Assembly: GCF_035046485.1 (NCBI RefSeq)
Contig: NC_085138.1
Coordinates: forward strand, 11,192,759 to 11,256,758
Reading direction: 5' to 3'
Length of the DNA stretch: 64,000 bases
DNA from: Aedes albopictus
Taxonomy: Eukaryota > Arthropoda > Insecta > Diptera > Culicidae
Shown in pieces: positions 1 to 10,566 of this stretch (position 1 is the first letter of the stretch; each line of letters starts with the position of its first letter). Under the pieces are notes generated by a model. That model was given only the letters and a program-made list of their open reading frames with translations, was not told where the DNA came from and searched no databases. A program made the position numbers and the translations under genes.

Positions 1-1
1 G

Positions 2-160
2 CGATGCGGCGCTGAAGGTCATAAGGCCCAAAGCTGCACGAGTCCGCCCATCTGCATGATCTGTACCGGGAAATCCTCGAACAACAGACATCCGATGGGT
101 GGTCCAAGGTGCCCGGCCTTCAAGAAAGCCGCAGTGAACAACAAATCACAGTGCAGGTAA
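2..160 (+). CDS. ORF1 (Gag-like) C-terminal end of R1-type non-LTR retrotransposon, partial
   Basis: The open frame runs from the window edge to a TAA at 158-160. It encodes zinc-knuckle spacing: Cys (5-7), His (20-22), Cys (35-37), then a second set with Cys at 53-55 and 62-64, His at 89-91 and Cys at 110-112. Such CCHC knuckles close ORF1 of R1/I-group retrotransposons, where the protein binds element RNA. The rest of ORF1 lies outside the window. Its 3' end overlaps the ORF2 frame, which is -1 relative to it, so ORF2 is probably made by frameshift or re-initiation. The knuckles are seen directly; the role is inferred from family architecture. Confidence 0.8.
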   Translation, partial: RCGAEGHKAQSCTSPPICMICTGKSSNNRHPMGGPRCPAFKKAAVNNKSQCR

Positions 161-3132
161 CGCAGCTGAACCTGAACCACTGTGATGCGGCTCAGCAACT
201 GCTTTGTCAGGCAGTTTCTGAGTGGGAGACGGATATCGCCATCATATCGGACCCATACCGAGTACCCGCCGGCAACGGCAACTGGGTCGCGGATGGGACC
301 AGAAAAATGGCGGCGATATGGACGACGGGTAAATACCCCGTTCAGGAGTTGGTGTCTACTACCTATGAGGGCTTCGTGGTCGCCAAAGTAAACGGGGTCT
401 TCTTCTGTAGCTGTTATGCGCCTCCGCGGTGGCCGATCGAGCAGTTCACGCAAATGCTGGACCGCTTAACGACCGTGCTAACAGGGCGAAGGCCGGTGGT
501 AATAGCGGGCGACTTTAATGCCTGGGCCGTGGAATGGGGAAGCCGTTTCACGAACCAGCGGGGTCAGATCCTGCTAGAAACACTGGCCATCTTAGATGTC
601 GACTTGGCTAATGTCGGTACCAAGAGTACCTTTAGTCGAAACGGAGCGGAGTCAATTATTGACGTGACCTTTTGTAGTCCTGGCCTAACAAGTAGTTCGA
701 ACTGGAGAGTAGATGATGGCTACACTCACAGCGACCACCTGGCGGTTCGCTACAGTATCGACTACAATAACAGCAGACAGCGGATAGAAGAAGAGGCGGC
801 TAGGCCAAGGCCAAGCCCTCGCAGGTGGAAGACATCATACTTCGACGAAGGGGTATTTAGGGAGGCGCTCCGCCGTGAGCGAAACTTAATCGGTTTAGAC
901 GGCGACGAGCTGGTAGCGGTGCTCTCACGTGCGTGTGATGCGACCATGCCTAGGCGAGTCCACCCTAGAAATGGGAGGCCACCGGCTTACTGGTGGACCG
1001 ACGCGATTGCGGACCTGCGCCGCGCCTGCCTACGGGCTAGGCGGCGGATGCAGCGAGCCCGGTCAGAGGAAGAGCGAAACGAACGGCGGGTGGTGTTCGC
1101 CGCTGCAAAAGCCGCGCTTAAGACCGAGATAAGAGCAAGCAAAAAGGCCTGCTTTGAGGGTCTCTGTCAGAGTGCCAATACGAACCCGTGGGGTGACGCC
1201 TACAGGATCGTTATGGCCAAGACGAGAGGTGTGATGGCTCCTACAGAGCAATCTCCAGAGATGTTGGAGGGGATCATTGGAGGACTTTTTCCGCGTCATG
1301 ATCCTAGTCCTTGGCCTCCTTTCGTAGGACAGCCGGGGACTGGGGCTGGCGATGAGGAGAGGGTCACCGATGTGGAACTTGCGGGGATAGCTAAGTCCCT
1401 TAGCGTAGGTAAGGCCCCAGGTCCGGACGGAGTTCCGAACCTGGCCTTAAAAGTAGCTATTGCAGAGGCTCCCGAGATGTTCAGGTCTGCTATGCAGAAA
1501 TGCCTGGACGAGGGAGTTTTCCCAGAAGCTTGGAAGAGGCAGAGCCTGGTACTATTGCCAAAGGCGGGGAAACCACCCGGAGACCCGTCGGCATATAGAC
1601 CAATATGCTTGATTGACACGGCGGGGAAGGTGCTCGAAAAGATCATCCTCAATAGAATGTTGCGGTTCACCGAGGGCGAAAATGGCCTTTCGAGTAACCA
1701 GTACGGCTTCCGGAAGGGGAGGTCCACCGTAGACGCTATCTTGTCGGTTACAAAAACTGCCGAGAAAGCACTCGAGCCTAAGAGGAGGGGAATTCGCTTT
1801 TGCGCGGTAGTGACTCTGGATGTAAGGAATGCGTTTAATAGCGCCAGCTGGTCTGCTATTGCCGATGCGCTCTTGCGTCTGGGGATACCGGAGTACCTGT
1901 ACAAGATTCTCGGAAGTTACTTTCAGAATCGTGTACTAGTCTACGACACGGAGGTGGGTCGGAAGTGCTTTCACATAACCTCAGGAGTCCCGCAAGGTTC
2001 CATCCTGGGTCCGGTGTTATGGAATGTCATGTACGACGAGGTGTTGAGGTTAGAGTATCCAGTGGGAGTGGTGATTGTCGGATTTGCCGACGACATTACG
2101 CTCGAAGTCTACGGTGAAACGATCGAGGAGGTAAAGTTGACTACCAACCACTCGATCAAAGTTGTGGAGGCGTGGATGCGGTCCAGGAAACTGGAGCTGG
2201 CTCACCACAAGACAGAGGTGACGGTTGTTAACAACCTGAAGTCGGAGCAGCAGACGGAGATCAGTGTAGGAGACTGTACTATCCTGTCAAAGCGCTCCGT
2301 CAAACACTTGGGCGTGATGATCGACGATAAGCTTACCTTCGGTAGCCACGTCGATTATGCCTGTAAAAGAGCCTCCACAGCTATTGCGGCACTGTCCCGG
2401 ATGATGTCCAATAGCTCTGCGGTGTACGCCAGTAAGCGCAAGCTTCTGGCTAGTGTTGCTACGTCCATACTTAGGCATGGCGGCCCGGCGTGGGGCACCG
2501 CGCTAAGTACTAAATGCTACCGACGGAAGCTGGAAAGTACTTACAGGCTTATGTGCCTGAGGGTTGCGAGCGCGTACCGTACCGTGTCACACGACGCTCT
2601 CTGCGTCATTACTGGTATGGTGCCTATCAGCATTCTTATCAGTGAGGACATGGAGTGCTTCGAAATGCGCAGCACAAGAGGCATACGCAGGACTGTCAGG
2701 ATGGCCTCTATGGTCAAATGGCAGCGCGCGTGGGACAGTTCCACCAAAGGAAGGTGGACCTATAGGTTGATACCGAGGGTAGATAGTTGGATTAATAGGC
2801 GCCATGGGGAAGTTTCATTCCACCTGACGCAGGTCCTTACAGGTCATGGTTGCTTCCGACAGTATCTACACCGTTTCGGGCATGCGGATTCTCCAGAATG
2901 CCCAGTGTGCAATGGTTTAGAGGAAACGGCGGAACACGTTTTGTTCGTGTGCCCGCGTTTTCGCACAATGCGTGACCGCATGCTTGCCACATGCGGGGAG
3001 GACACAACTCCGGACAACTTGGTCCAGAGGATGTGTAGGGATGAGTTTGGCTGGAACGCCGTTTCAACGGCTATTACCCACATCGTCTGGGAGCTACAGA
3101 GGAGGTGGCGCGTGGACTCGGAGAATGGCTAG
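109..3132 (+). CDS. ORF2 endonuclease-reverse transcriptase, R1-type non-LTR retrotransposon, intact frame
   Basis: About 1007 residues without a stop. An APE-type endonuclease comes first: NLNH at residues 21-24, DFNAW at 135-139, SDH at 208-210. The reverse transcriptase follows: APGPDG near 434, QYGFRKGRST near 531, motif A Asp at 571, SGVPQGS at 625, FADD at 659-662 and a KHLGV thumb motif. The end carries a CPVC (931-934) plus HVLFVC zinc-finger-like motif typical of R1/I-group ORF2. There is no RNase H, which argues for R1 rather than LOA or I. The protein would nick target DNA and copy element RNA by target-primed reverse transcription. Position 109 is GTG; the frame is open from 25 and has no ATG until 307, consistent with coupled translation from ORF1. 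No catalytic residue looks lost, so this may be a young copy. Clade assignment is by motif memory. Confidence 0.9.
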   Translation: MPGLQESRSEQQITVQVTQLNLNHCDAAQQLLCQAVSEWETDIAIISDPYRVPAGNGNWVADGTRKMAAIWTTGKYPVQELVSTTYEGFVVAKVNGVFFCSCYAPPRWPIEQFTQMLDRLTTVLTGRRPVVIAGDFNAWAVEWGSRFTNQRGQILLETLAILDVDLANVGTKSTFSRNGAESIIDVTFCSPGLTSSSNWRVDDGYTHSDHLAVRYSIDYNNSRQRIEEEAARPRPSPRRWKTSYFDEGVFREALRRERNLIGLDGDELVAVLSRACDATMPRRVHPRNGRPPAYWWTDAIADLRRACLRARRRMQRARSEEERNERRVVFAAAKAALKTEIRASKKACFEGLCQSANTNPWGDAYRIVMAKTRGVMAPTEQSPEMLEGIIGGLFPRHDPSPWPPFVGQPGTGAGDEERVTDVELAGIAKSLSVGKAPGPDGVPNLALKVAIAEAPEMFRSAMQKCLDEGVFPEAWKRQSLVLLPKAGKPPGDPSAYRPICLIDTAGKVLEKIILNRMLRFTEGENGLSSNQYGFRKGRSTVDAILSVTKTAEKALEPKRRGIRFCAVVTLDVRNAFNSASWSAIADALLRLGIPEYLYKILGSYFQNRVLVYDTEVGRKCFHITSGVPQGSILGPVLWNVMYDEVLRLEYPVGVVIVGFADDITLEVYGETIEEVKLTTNHSIKVVEAWMRSRKLELAHHKTEVTVVNNLKSEQQTEISVGDCTILSKRSVKHLGVMIDDKLTFGSHVDYACKRASTAIAALSRMMSNSSAVYASKRKLLASVATSILRHGGPAWGTALSTKCYRRKLESTYRLMCLRVASAYRTVSHDALCVITGMVPISILISEDMECFEMRSTRGIRRTVRMASMVKWQRAWDSSTKGRWTYRLIPRVDSWINRRHGEVSFHLTQVLTGHGCFRQYLHRFGHADSPECPVCNGLEETAEHVLFVCPRFRTMRDRMLATCGEDTTPDNLVQRMCRDEFGWNAVSTAITHIVWELQRRWRVDSENG

Positions 3133-3852
3133 TCCAGATGCAGTACAAGAGGTGGTCCAGGGGTTCGGAGTCGGCTTCGTAGGTCATACCGGTGCCCTGC
3201 GGTCGAGATCGACCCTTACAACGATTAAGTGGCCGCGGAGAGGAAGTCCCGGTAGCGGTGCTGTCGTGGCGTCGGTCTACTGGGTTGGATCCGAGCCCGC
3301 GGTTGGAAAGGGGTCCCCGGCAAGGGTCGGGGTAGGTGAGATCCTGCTGTCTGCAACCTACGGGTGCATCTGATAGGGCCTGAAGGGTAGTGATACCCTT
3401 CCTTTGCGGGCAGGTCAGATCGGGTTGCACGTGGGCATCAGTTCTTGATGTCCGCTCAGCAGTAGGGCGCGGGCGGGGTTGACCCTGCCCGCCTTCCGAT
3501 GACAAAGGGAGTGGCGAGGACCACTCGGGAAACTGGCTAAGCGCCAGCATGCTACCGTGATGGACTCTCCAAAGCGAGTCATCGATGTTCGTTGCTGCTA
3601 GGCTACGGCAGCTAACCTTGAGGGTGCGATATGCACTAGCCCCTCTCTGAAGCAATACCTTCTTGGTGGTTCCGGAGAGACGTAGGGTTTGGCGACCATA
3701 GGAATGGTTTAGTGGGTACGAGGAGAGAGTAGTCCTGGATTTTACTTTTGTTGTAGAAGACGGCCTGTCAGACCTACACTACCCTAACCTTCTGTTAGGG
3801 TGTCTGTTGAGCAGATTATCCCCCTATGGTTTAGAAGGAAAAAAAAAAAAAA
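3133..3852 (+). other. 3' UTR and A-rich tail of the R1-type element
   Basis: About 700 bases without long coding frames on the element strand follow the ORF2 stop. A perfect stem-loop with 8-bp arms sits at 3781-3788 and 3794-3801, about 40 bases before the end. The element finishes in an A run at 3839-3852. The tail fits retroposition; any stem-loop function is inference. Confidence 0.7.
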
Positions 3853-3860
3853 CACACACC

Positions 3861-3922
<62 letters not shown>
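3851..3922. repeat. (CA)n microsatellite
   Basis: About 36 CA units with a few C/T interruptions start directly at the A-run of the R1-type element, as expected for a microsatellite that grew from a retrotransposon tail. Confidence 0.95.
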
Positions 3923-3923
<1 letters not shown>

Positions 3924-4293
3924 GCAAATGCGAAGGCCTTCGTCTGGTAAAACTTCGTAACCTTTACTTTCACCGATTCCGCCACTGATGCAGTCTTCAT
4001 GAGTCTCATGCGATCCTGCTTGGCATCGTCTATTGACTTATGAAGTCGCAACAGGGCTGTTTTCCGGTATTTACTAATGTTGGACCTCGTGAACGCAAAG
4101 TCGATGATATTGCCAAGTTGTTCCTCAGCCACCTCGACTGCGGGCAGTCCTTTTTTCTTTCAGTTGATGGGCCTCAACAATTACGTAACGTCCAGTATCT
4201 TCTCCGGCTGGCTTCCCTGATAAAAAAAATCCAATATAAATAAGATAGCTACCATAGAATAATGATAAATTTTATTACTGAACAACAAACCAG

Positions 4294-4815
4294 GGATGGA
4301 AACACTCACTTGCAACGAGTTACATTCACTTGCTATTTTCTCAGCTCAGAAGCGTGCAATCAAGTAGCGATGTATGGTAGCACACGAATCCCAAGGTAGT
4401 GACAGAGCTGTGGAAGCGACTCTCCACGACTTCGGTATGCGTGTGCGACCCCTTTTCTATTCGGAAAAGTTTTAGGCGAAATCACAAGGTAAAAGTTGTT
4501 CATACATTGCTTCTTGATTGCATGCTTCTGAGCAGAGACAATAGCAAGTGAGTGTAACTCTTTGTAAGTGAGTGCTCCCATCATTGGTGAACACCAATGA
4601 TGGATGTTGTAGATCTTAAGAAAATAAATTCCAAAGTAGTTTGGATGCTCTACATCACCCAATTCATGCACGCTTCTAAGATGAGAATACTGCAAGTGAG
4701 TGTAACTCTTTCCAAGTGAGTGTTCCCATCCTTGCAACAAACCATATTGTGTACGTATGTTTGAAACATACTTGTAATATGAAGGCACGAAATGTTGCTG
4801 ATAGACAAATTTCAT
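4294..4815. repeat. Inverted and direct repeat cluster, MITE-like
   Basis: A motif near 4303-4370 (CACTTGC...GAGTTACA...CACTTGCTAT) recurs inverted at 4517-4578 and again, shorter, at 4690-4730. A near-adjacent perfect palindrome lies at 4578-4603 (12-bp arms, 2-base spacer). Sequence around 4777-4800 also recurs inverted at about 4980-5010. No target duplication or transposase is visible. Probably a decayed foldback element; family unknown. Confidence 0.5.
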
Positions 4816-5160
4816 CTCTCAATTTGTCAATTAGCAACATTTCCTGAGTGTAATCAGTTGTGTACCTTTTAATTCCGCCCTATTTTGCTTGATCTTTGAC
4901 AGATACGCGTATTTCGACTGGGTACCTCTTGTAATCTTCCTCAGTGTCAGTGATTCACTTAAAGGGTTCGAAAAGTCGGTACAAGAACATTTCGTGCCTT
5001 CTTATTACAAGTTTTTCCAGTATGATCCGCTTTCGGTGGCGCTGCGTTGCGAACCTTCGACAACAACATGTTGAGAATTCGCTCTGGCCTGCCGTACTGT
5101 ATTGCGCATTGCACAGTGTCTCGATGGTCTTTGGGACGTTATTTTAGAACTCATATTGTC
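4816..5160. other. Dispersed repeat-like DNA, no gene
   Basis: Nothing coding is convincing. A segment at about 4848-4975 (TTCCGCCCTATTTTGCTT and flanks) resembles a short stretch near 12650-12690, so it is probably part of a dispersed repeat. Family not known. Confidence 0.35.
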
Positions 5161-5960
5161 GAAAAAGTCGCACGACTTCGTTGAGGTCTAGTAGCAGCTG
5201 ATGAACTTTACCACTTCTCTGACGAGACTTCTCTTGCTTTCTCTCTTCTTCGGAAATCTCCAGACTATCTTCTTCGAAACTTTACACTTCTTTAGAATCT
5301 TTTTTTTTTCTTCGTCGGAGCTCGTGACTTCCGACTCTTAACTTTTACCAGTTTCTTAATATACTTGGTTTTCTCCAGCTTTACGGGTTTAGGAATCCCT
5401 GGTCGTTCGAGTGACGTCGAATCTCCGCCACGCCCGATCAGAAAACTTTCCGGCACACACCTCCAACCGGCTTGACTGTCAGTTTACTAGAAACTTTTGG
5501 GGTCGAGTGTTTGTGATGTGCTCGTCTCGGATCTTCGATGTTCGCTACCGTTGCATCCGCTTTTCGAGGTTTTTTTATTTCTCGACTTTTTGTACTCGCT
5601 TCGTAAGCTACGATTTCATCATCTTCCTTGTTTCGCTTTCCACTTCCGCTTCAGCGTCAACTTCTCCTCCATCTCCGTCCGCATTTTCTCGAGTATCCTC
5701 CGATGGGCTTCTTCTTTGGCGGTCTTTTTCTCCATCTGCGCCTGTTCGAACTCGAGTTCCATATACCGCATCTCTTTCTCCAGCTGCTGGTGCATCTTGA
5801 ACAGCTCCCTCTTCATCACCGGATTTTGGTGAAAAATTCTGCTTCGCCTTCTCCACTTTGAGCTCTTGCAAACCCTCTTCCACTTCAGCAGGATCAACAC
5901 CTCCACTATCACATCTTCTTCTTCTTCTTTTTGACTTGACGTCCGCACTGGGACTTGGCC
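5161..5960 (-). pseudogene. Decayed Lys/Glu-rich coiled-coil coding fragment, possibly retrotransposon gag
   Basis: Two overlapping minus-strand frames (5608-5915 and 5619-5915) look like one frameshifted coding region. The downstream part is heptad-like and rich in Glu, Lys, Arg and Met (MHQQLEKEMRYMELEFEQ and onward), predicting a long coiled coil. Such segments occur in Bel/Pao Gag proteins but also in many unrelated proteins, so the family is unproven. A Feilai-like SINE inserted at 5916-6178 split the region and added artificial N-terminal residues to both frames. The strand at 5161-5600 has the same A/G-rich bias but no clear frame. Almost certainly non-functional. Confidence 0.4.
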
Positions 5961-6178
5961 TGCCTCGCTTCAACTTATAGTGTTCTTTGAGCACTTCCAC
6001 AGTTATTCTTTGAAGGGCTTTTTTTGCCTGTCATTGCATGAATTTGTATATTGTGAGGCAAGTACAATGATACTCTATGCCCAGGGAGTCGAGAAAATTT
6101 TCTCGACCGGAACGGGAATCGAACCCGCCGTCTCCAGATTGGCGATCCAAAGCCTTAATCACTAGGCTAACTGGAGAC
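5916..6178 (-). mobile_element. tRNA-derived SINE, Feilai-like, with target duplication
   Basis: Read on the minus strand, the element starts with a tRNA-like head containing an A-box-like TAGCCTAGTGATTAAGG and a B box GGTTCGATTCC, followed by a tRNA-unrelated body and a (GAA)n tail. The 13-base sequence CCACTATCACATC flanks it at 5903-5915 and 6179-6191. Full-length SINE of 263 bp, transcribed by Pol III and mobilised by a partner LINE. The name Feilai is from memory of the Aedes family; the SINE call is strong. Confidence 0.85.
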
Positions 6179-6191
6179 CCACTATCACATC

Positions 6192-6416
6192 CGATACATG
6201 AATGAAAGCACCAAGAAAAGTCCTTGACATCTGCCGTGATGCCAACAAAGCCGAAGTGTTACCACCGCTGGTATACCTTACCTAACCAGTAAGACTAAGG
6301 CCTGAGTGTCCTTGCTGTACGTAGGAGTCGCCTCGCTCCATGGTTGTGTGTCTCCAAGTCCAAAACATCCTGATGACGTAATCCGCGCACCGTAGCCTAT
6401 CTACGCAGTTCGTGGT
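6192..6416. other. No recognisable feature
   Basis: Short interval between the SINE and the RTE-like fragment. It may continue the split coding fragment, but no frame is evident. Confidence 0.3.
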
Positions 6417-7245
6417 TCATTTGTCTTTTCCAAGTCCCGTCTTCCATCTGCACTCCACCGTAGGTGATACGCAACACTTTCGAAACACGAAAACTCTAAT
6501 CAGCGTTTTGTAGATAATTAACTTCCTGTAACAGCGAATTTTGGTCGATCGTACAGTTCTGCGGAGTCCAACGTTAGCACGATTTCCTGCCACAGTGCGC
6601 CTCTCGGCGATCACCAGTGATCCCAAGTACACGCATTCTTCAACCGCCTCGATTTCATCACCGTCGATATTAATTCAGGGTGGCGAGTCCTATGCCATCA
6701 TGTACTTTGTCTTCGACACATTAATGACTAGTCTGATTCGTCTGGCTTCACTTTTTAGTCGGATGTATGTTTCCGCCATCGTTTTAAATTTACGAGCAAT
6801 AATATCAATATCATCAGCGAAATCAAGCAGCTGAACGGACTTCGTGAAATTCGTTCCACTCGTGTTTATCCCCGCTCTCCTAATTACACCTTCTAAAGCA
6901 ATCTTGAACAGCAAGCACGAAAGACCATCACCTTGTCGTAACCCTCTGCGAGATTCGAAGGGACTCGAGAGTGTCCCTGATACTCGAACTACACACATCA
7001 CTCGATCGATCGTCGTCTTGATCAATCGTATCAGTTTATCCGGGAATTCGTATTCGTACATAATCTGCCATAGCTGTTCTAGATCGATTGTATCATACGT
7101 CGATTTGAAATCGATGAACAAGTGATGTGTGGGCACGTTGTATTCGCGGCATTTCTGCTACACCTGGCGGATGGCGAACATCTGGTCCGTTGTTGCGCGA
7201 TCACCCATGAATCAGCCCGATATTGTCCCACGAACTCTATTGCAA
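6417..7245 (-). pseudogene. RTE-like non-LTR reverse transcriptase fragment (copy A, older subfamily)
   Basis: The minus strand encodes the palm of a reverse transcriptase: FIDFKSTYDTI (motif A), RRGLRQGDGLSCLLF (motif B), FADDIDIIAR (motif C), then a YLGSL thumb motif in another frame. The 5' side at 7140-7245 continues with REFVGQ-like and CREYN-like residues after frameshifts. It is diverged from the copies at 31-50 kb and closest to the minus-strand copy at 51.3 kb. It lacks the endonuclease and most of the C-terminal tail. Non-functional. Confidence 0.8.
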
Positions 7246-9253
7246 TCGGTGGACACGGTAGTCATAAATTGTGTAAAAGAGTCACAGTGGACTTCTCAGA
7301 TTGGTAAGCATGTCAGTTCACATGAAGAGGAATGTTGGTCAAACGAACATCAACGAAGATGTCTGAATTATGTACTGAATAAGGCCGGAACAAATCTCAT
7401 TTTCTTCTTAAACCATCTATGGTAAGTGGTCGGTCCGAAATAGTTGAATAGAGAACCACTAATTATGATTTCATCAGATCTCTCTAGATCACTTTCTTCC
7501 AAATACTAACTCATGTGATGAGAAATAATACTTTCGCTTCTCGAGAGTAAGTCCGCGTTCGGGTGAAAGAATATCGATTAAAAAACGCCTGACTAATGGA
7601 CCTTTATCGCTGGAACAGGTGGTGATAGCTATACCGTACGAATTGTAAATATTATGTGATATTTTCAGTGGCCTTTTCTAAAAGTTCACAATCTTGGCCA
7701 ACAGCGAAATTATGACATCGGCCTTCATCATCCGCATAACGCAGTTTGTTTGATTTCTCATTTGGAATGCATAGTCTAATCCCATGCAAATCGTCGTTGT
7801 CATATAATACCCATTTCCCCAACATTTGTGTCCCCAAGCGCCTTGAGCAGTGTGAGTTTATGAGCTTAGAGCTGCACGGTAGTCGTCGTCGTCCTTGCCA
7901 TAACTCGGCACAGGGGCAAGCAGAAGACCGACTTTACAATATATTTATTACAAATATTAGTTTCTGTCTCGTTTACTAGAAAAATGTCCAAAACGAGCAA
8001 CTTTTCACTACCCTTTCCCTTGTAGTCTCTAACCCTACCTCAGAAATCCTACCTCCGCAACAGCACCGCCGTGGGCTTAAACATTCACACATACACGCAC
8101 CAACACACGTCGTCGTCGTCGTCGTTGGACTCTCATGTTCTCCACGCAGTTGGGAAATTGGATAGAGGGGACATATTTCACACTCCGAAATGCCACCCGG
8201 AGCCAACCAAGTTCATGCCAACAGACCAACCAACCAACCGAGCAACAACGATGGGACTGGACTGGGTGAGCGAGCTGTGTAACCAAGCCGAACAGCAACA
8301 GCTTGTTAAAGCGAAATTTGAGATACGTTCGTTAAGCAAGTTCTAATTGACTAAAATGAAATATTAGTTTGCTAAAATTTATGCACCAAGCGGAATACAT
8401 TCGTTTCATAGCATAAAATGAAGGACGATTGGATGCAAAGTTTCGAGTTAAGAGGAATTATGTTTTCGCAGATTGTGCAGCGATATCTGCAGATCAGGCT
8501 CGAGCTATAACGACTACGGCAATCAAATAATTAAATTTTGAAATTCTATCCAGCAGTGCTTTTCATGGGTTTGAAATACGGCTACGGTGGTTCTGCCGTT
8601 GTCTGTGGTCACGTCCACAACGCTCGTATGGAGCAGTGGTTTTCAAGCCTTTAGCGTTTCATCGTATGTTTCCGGTTCAATAGACTCCTAGCACTGTGGT
8701 GCTCGCTTATTTTATTCTGTTTTTACCTTCCCCAGAACTTCTTAAACTTTGAATTTTCAAGTTAACTGCTGTATTGTTCTATCTGCCAAACAAGTGTACG
8801 CTGAGCGCTCCACTGTACAATTCTGAAGAAAACTTTGTAACGTCACGTTGAGAAACACTGGAACAGGCAACTATACGGCAATTGTTGTTCCACGCAAGAA
8901 TGCCGGATGATCGTTATCCTTACCTCAGGTGTGCATCTAACAACACAACCATAAACCCAATGCGACAATTTTTGGTTAGATTAACGCGCCAACCGGAAAC
9001 CCGAAACCTAACGGAGATAAATTTGTGCATTACCTTAACCTCAGCATCGCTTTGACCGGCCAGCCCCAACAGTTACACACTTATGCCATACACCGGCCTT
9101 GGGTGATAAAAACACCAAATTTCACATCACCGGACAGCAGGGCTCTTTTTTGGCCATAGTAGCATACGTGGTTTGTCGTGCGTGCGTAGATAGTAACAGC
9201 CCATGTGCGCTGAAAGTAGAGTTGCCAAACATGATTGCACGGTTTTATTAACA
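7246..9253. other. Non-coding interval without recognised genes
   Basis: Only short frames occur. A (GTC)n run sits at 8109-8126 and an AACC-rich patch near 8225. I recognise no family and see no terminal repeats. Confidence 0.4.
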
Positions 9254-10566
9254 CAACAGAAACAGAAACAGAACAGAAACAGAACAGAAACAGAACAGAA
9301 ACAGAACAGAAACAGAACAGAAACAGAACAGAAACAGAACAGAAACAGAACAGAAACAGAACAGAAACAGAACAGAAACAGAACAGAAACAGAACAGAAA
9401 CAGAACAGAAACAGAACAGAAACAGAACAGAAACAGAACAGAAACAGAACAGAAACAGAACAGAAACAGAACAGAAACAGAACAGAAACAGAACAGAAAC
9501 AGAACAGAAACAGAACAGAAACAGAACAGAAACAGAACAGAAACAGAACAGAAACAGAACAGAAACAGAACAGAAACAGAACAGAAACAGAACAGAAACA
9601 GAACAGAAACAGAACAGAAACAGAACAGAAACAGAACAGAAACAGAACAGAAACAGAACAGAAACAGAACAGAAACAGAACAGAAACAGAACAGAAACAG
9701 AACAGAAACAGAACAGAAACAGAACAGAAACAGAACAGAAACAGAACAGAAACAGAACAGAAACAGAACAGAAACAGAACAGAAACAGAACAGAAACAGA
9801 ACAGAAACAGAACAGAAACAGAACAGAAACAGAACAGAAACAGAACAGAAACAGAACAGAAACAGAACAGAAACAGAACAGAAACAGAACAGAAACAGAA
9901 CAGAAACAGAACAGAAACAGAACAGAAACAGAACAGAAACAGAACAGAAACAGAACAGAAACAGAACAGAAACAGAACAGAAACAGAACAGAAACAGAAC
10001 AGAAACAGAACAGAAACAGAACAGAAACAGAACAGAAACAGAACAGAAACAGAACAGAAACAGAACAGAAACAGAACAGAAACAGAACAGAAACAGAACA
10101 GAAACAGAACAGAAACAGAACAGAAACAGAACAGAAACAGAACAGAAACAGAACAGAAACAGAACAGAAACAGAACAGAAACAGAACAGAAACAGAACAG
10201 AAACAGAACAGAAACAGAACAGAAACAGAACAGAAACAGAACAGAAACAGAACAGAAACAGAACAGAAACAGAACAGAAACAGAACAGAAACAGAACAGA
10301 AACAGAACAGAAACAGAACAGAAACAGAACAGAAACAGAACAGAAACAGAACAGAAACAGAACAGAAACAGAACAGAAACAGAACAGAAACAGAACAGAA
10401 ACAGAACAGAAACAGAACAGAAACAGAACAGAAACAGAACAGAAACAGAACAGAAACAGAACAGAAACAGAACAGAAACAGAACAGAAACAGAACAGAAA
10501 CAGAACAGAAACAGAACAGAAACAGAACAGAAACAGAACAGAAACCGAACAGAAACAGAAGCAGAA
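9254..10566. repeat. 11-bp minisatellite (ACAGAAACAGA)n, about 119 copies
   Basis: A 1.3-kb array of alternating CAGAAA and CAGAA units gives a strict 11-bp period. The only internal variant I noticed is a C near 10546. Because 11 is not a multiple of 3 and the unit has no stop in any frame on either strand, all frames stay open. This produces spurious 450-480-residue frames on both strands that should not be called genes. The homogeneity implies recent expansion or collapse to a consensus in assembly. Confidence 0.98.

Noticed and set aside
3800..4132. Short frames rich in Thr/His or Cys/Val
   Set aside because: They are translations of the CA microsatellite.
6100..6178. Possible tRNA gene on the minus strand
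   Set aside because: Same reason: Feilai-like SINE head with a target duplication around the whole SINE.
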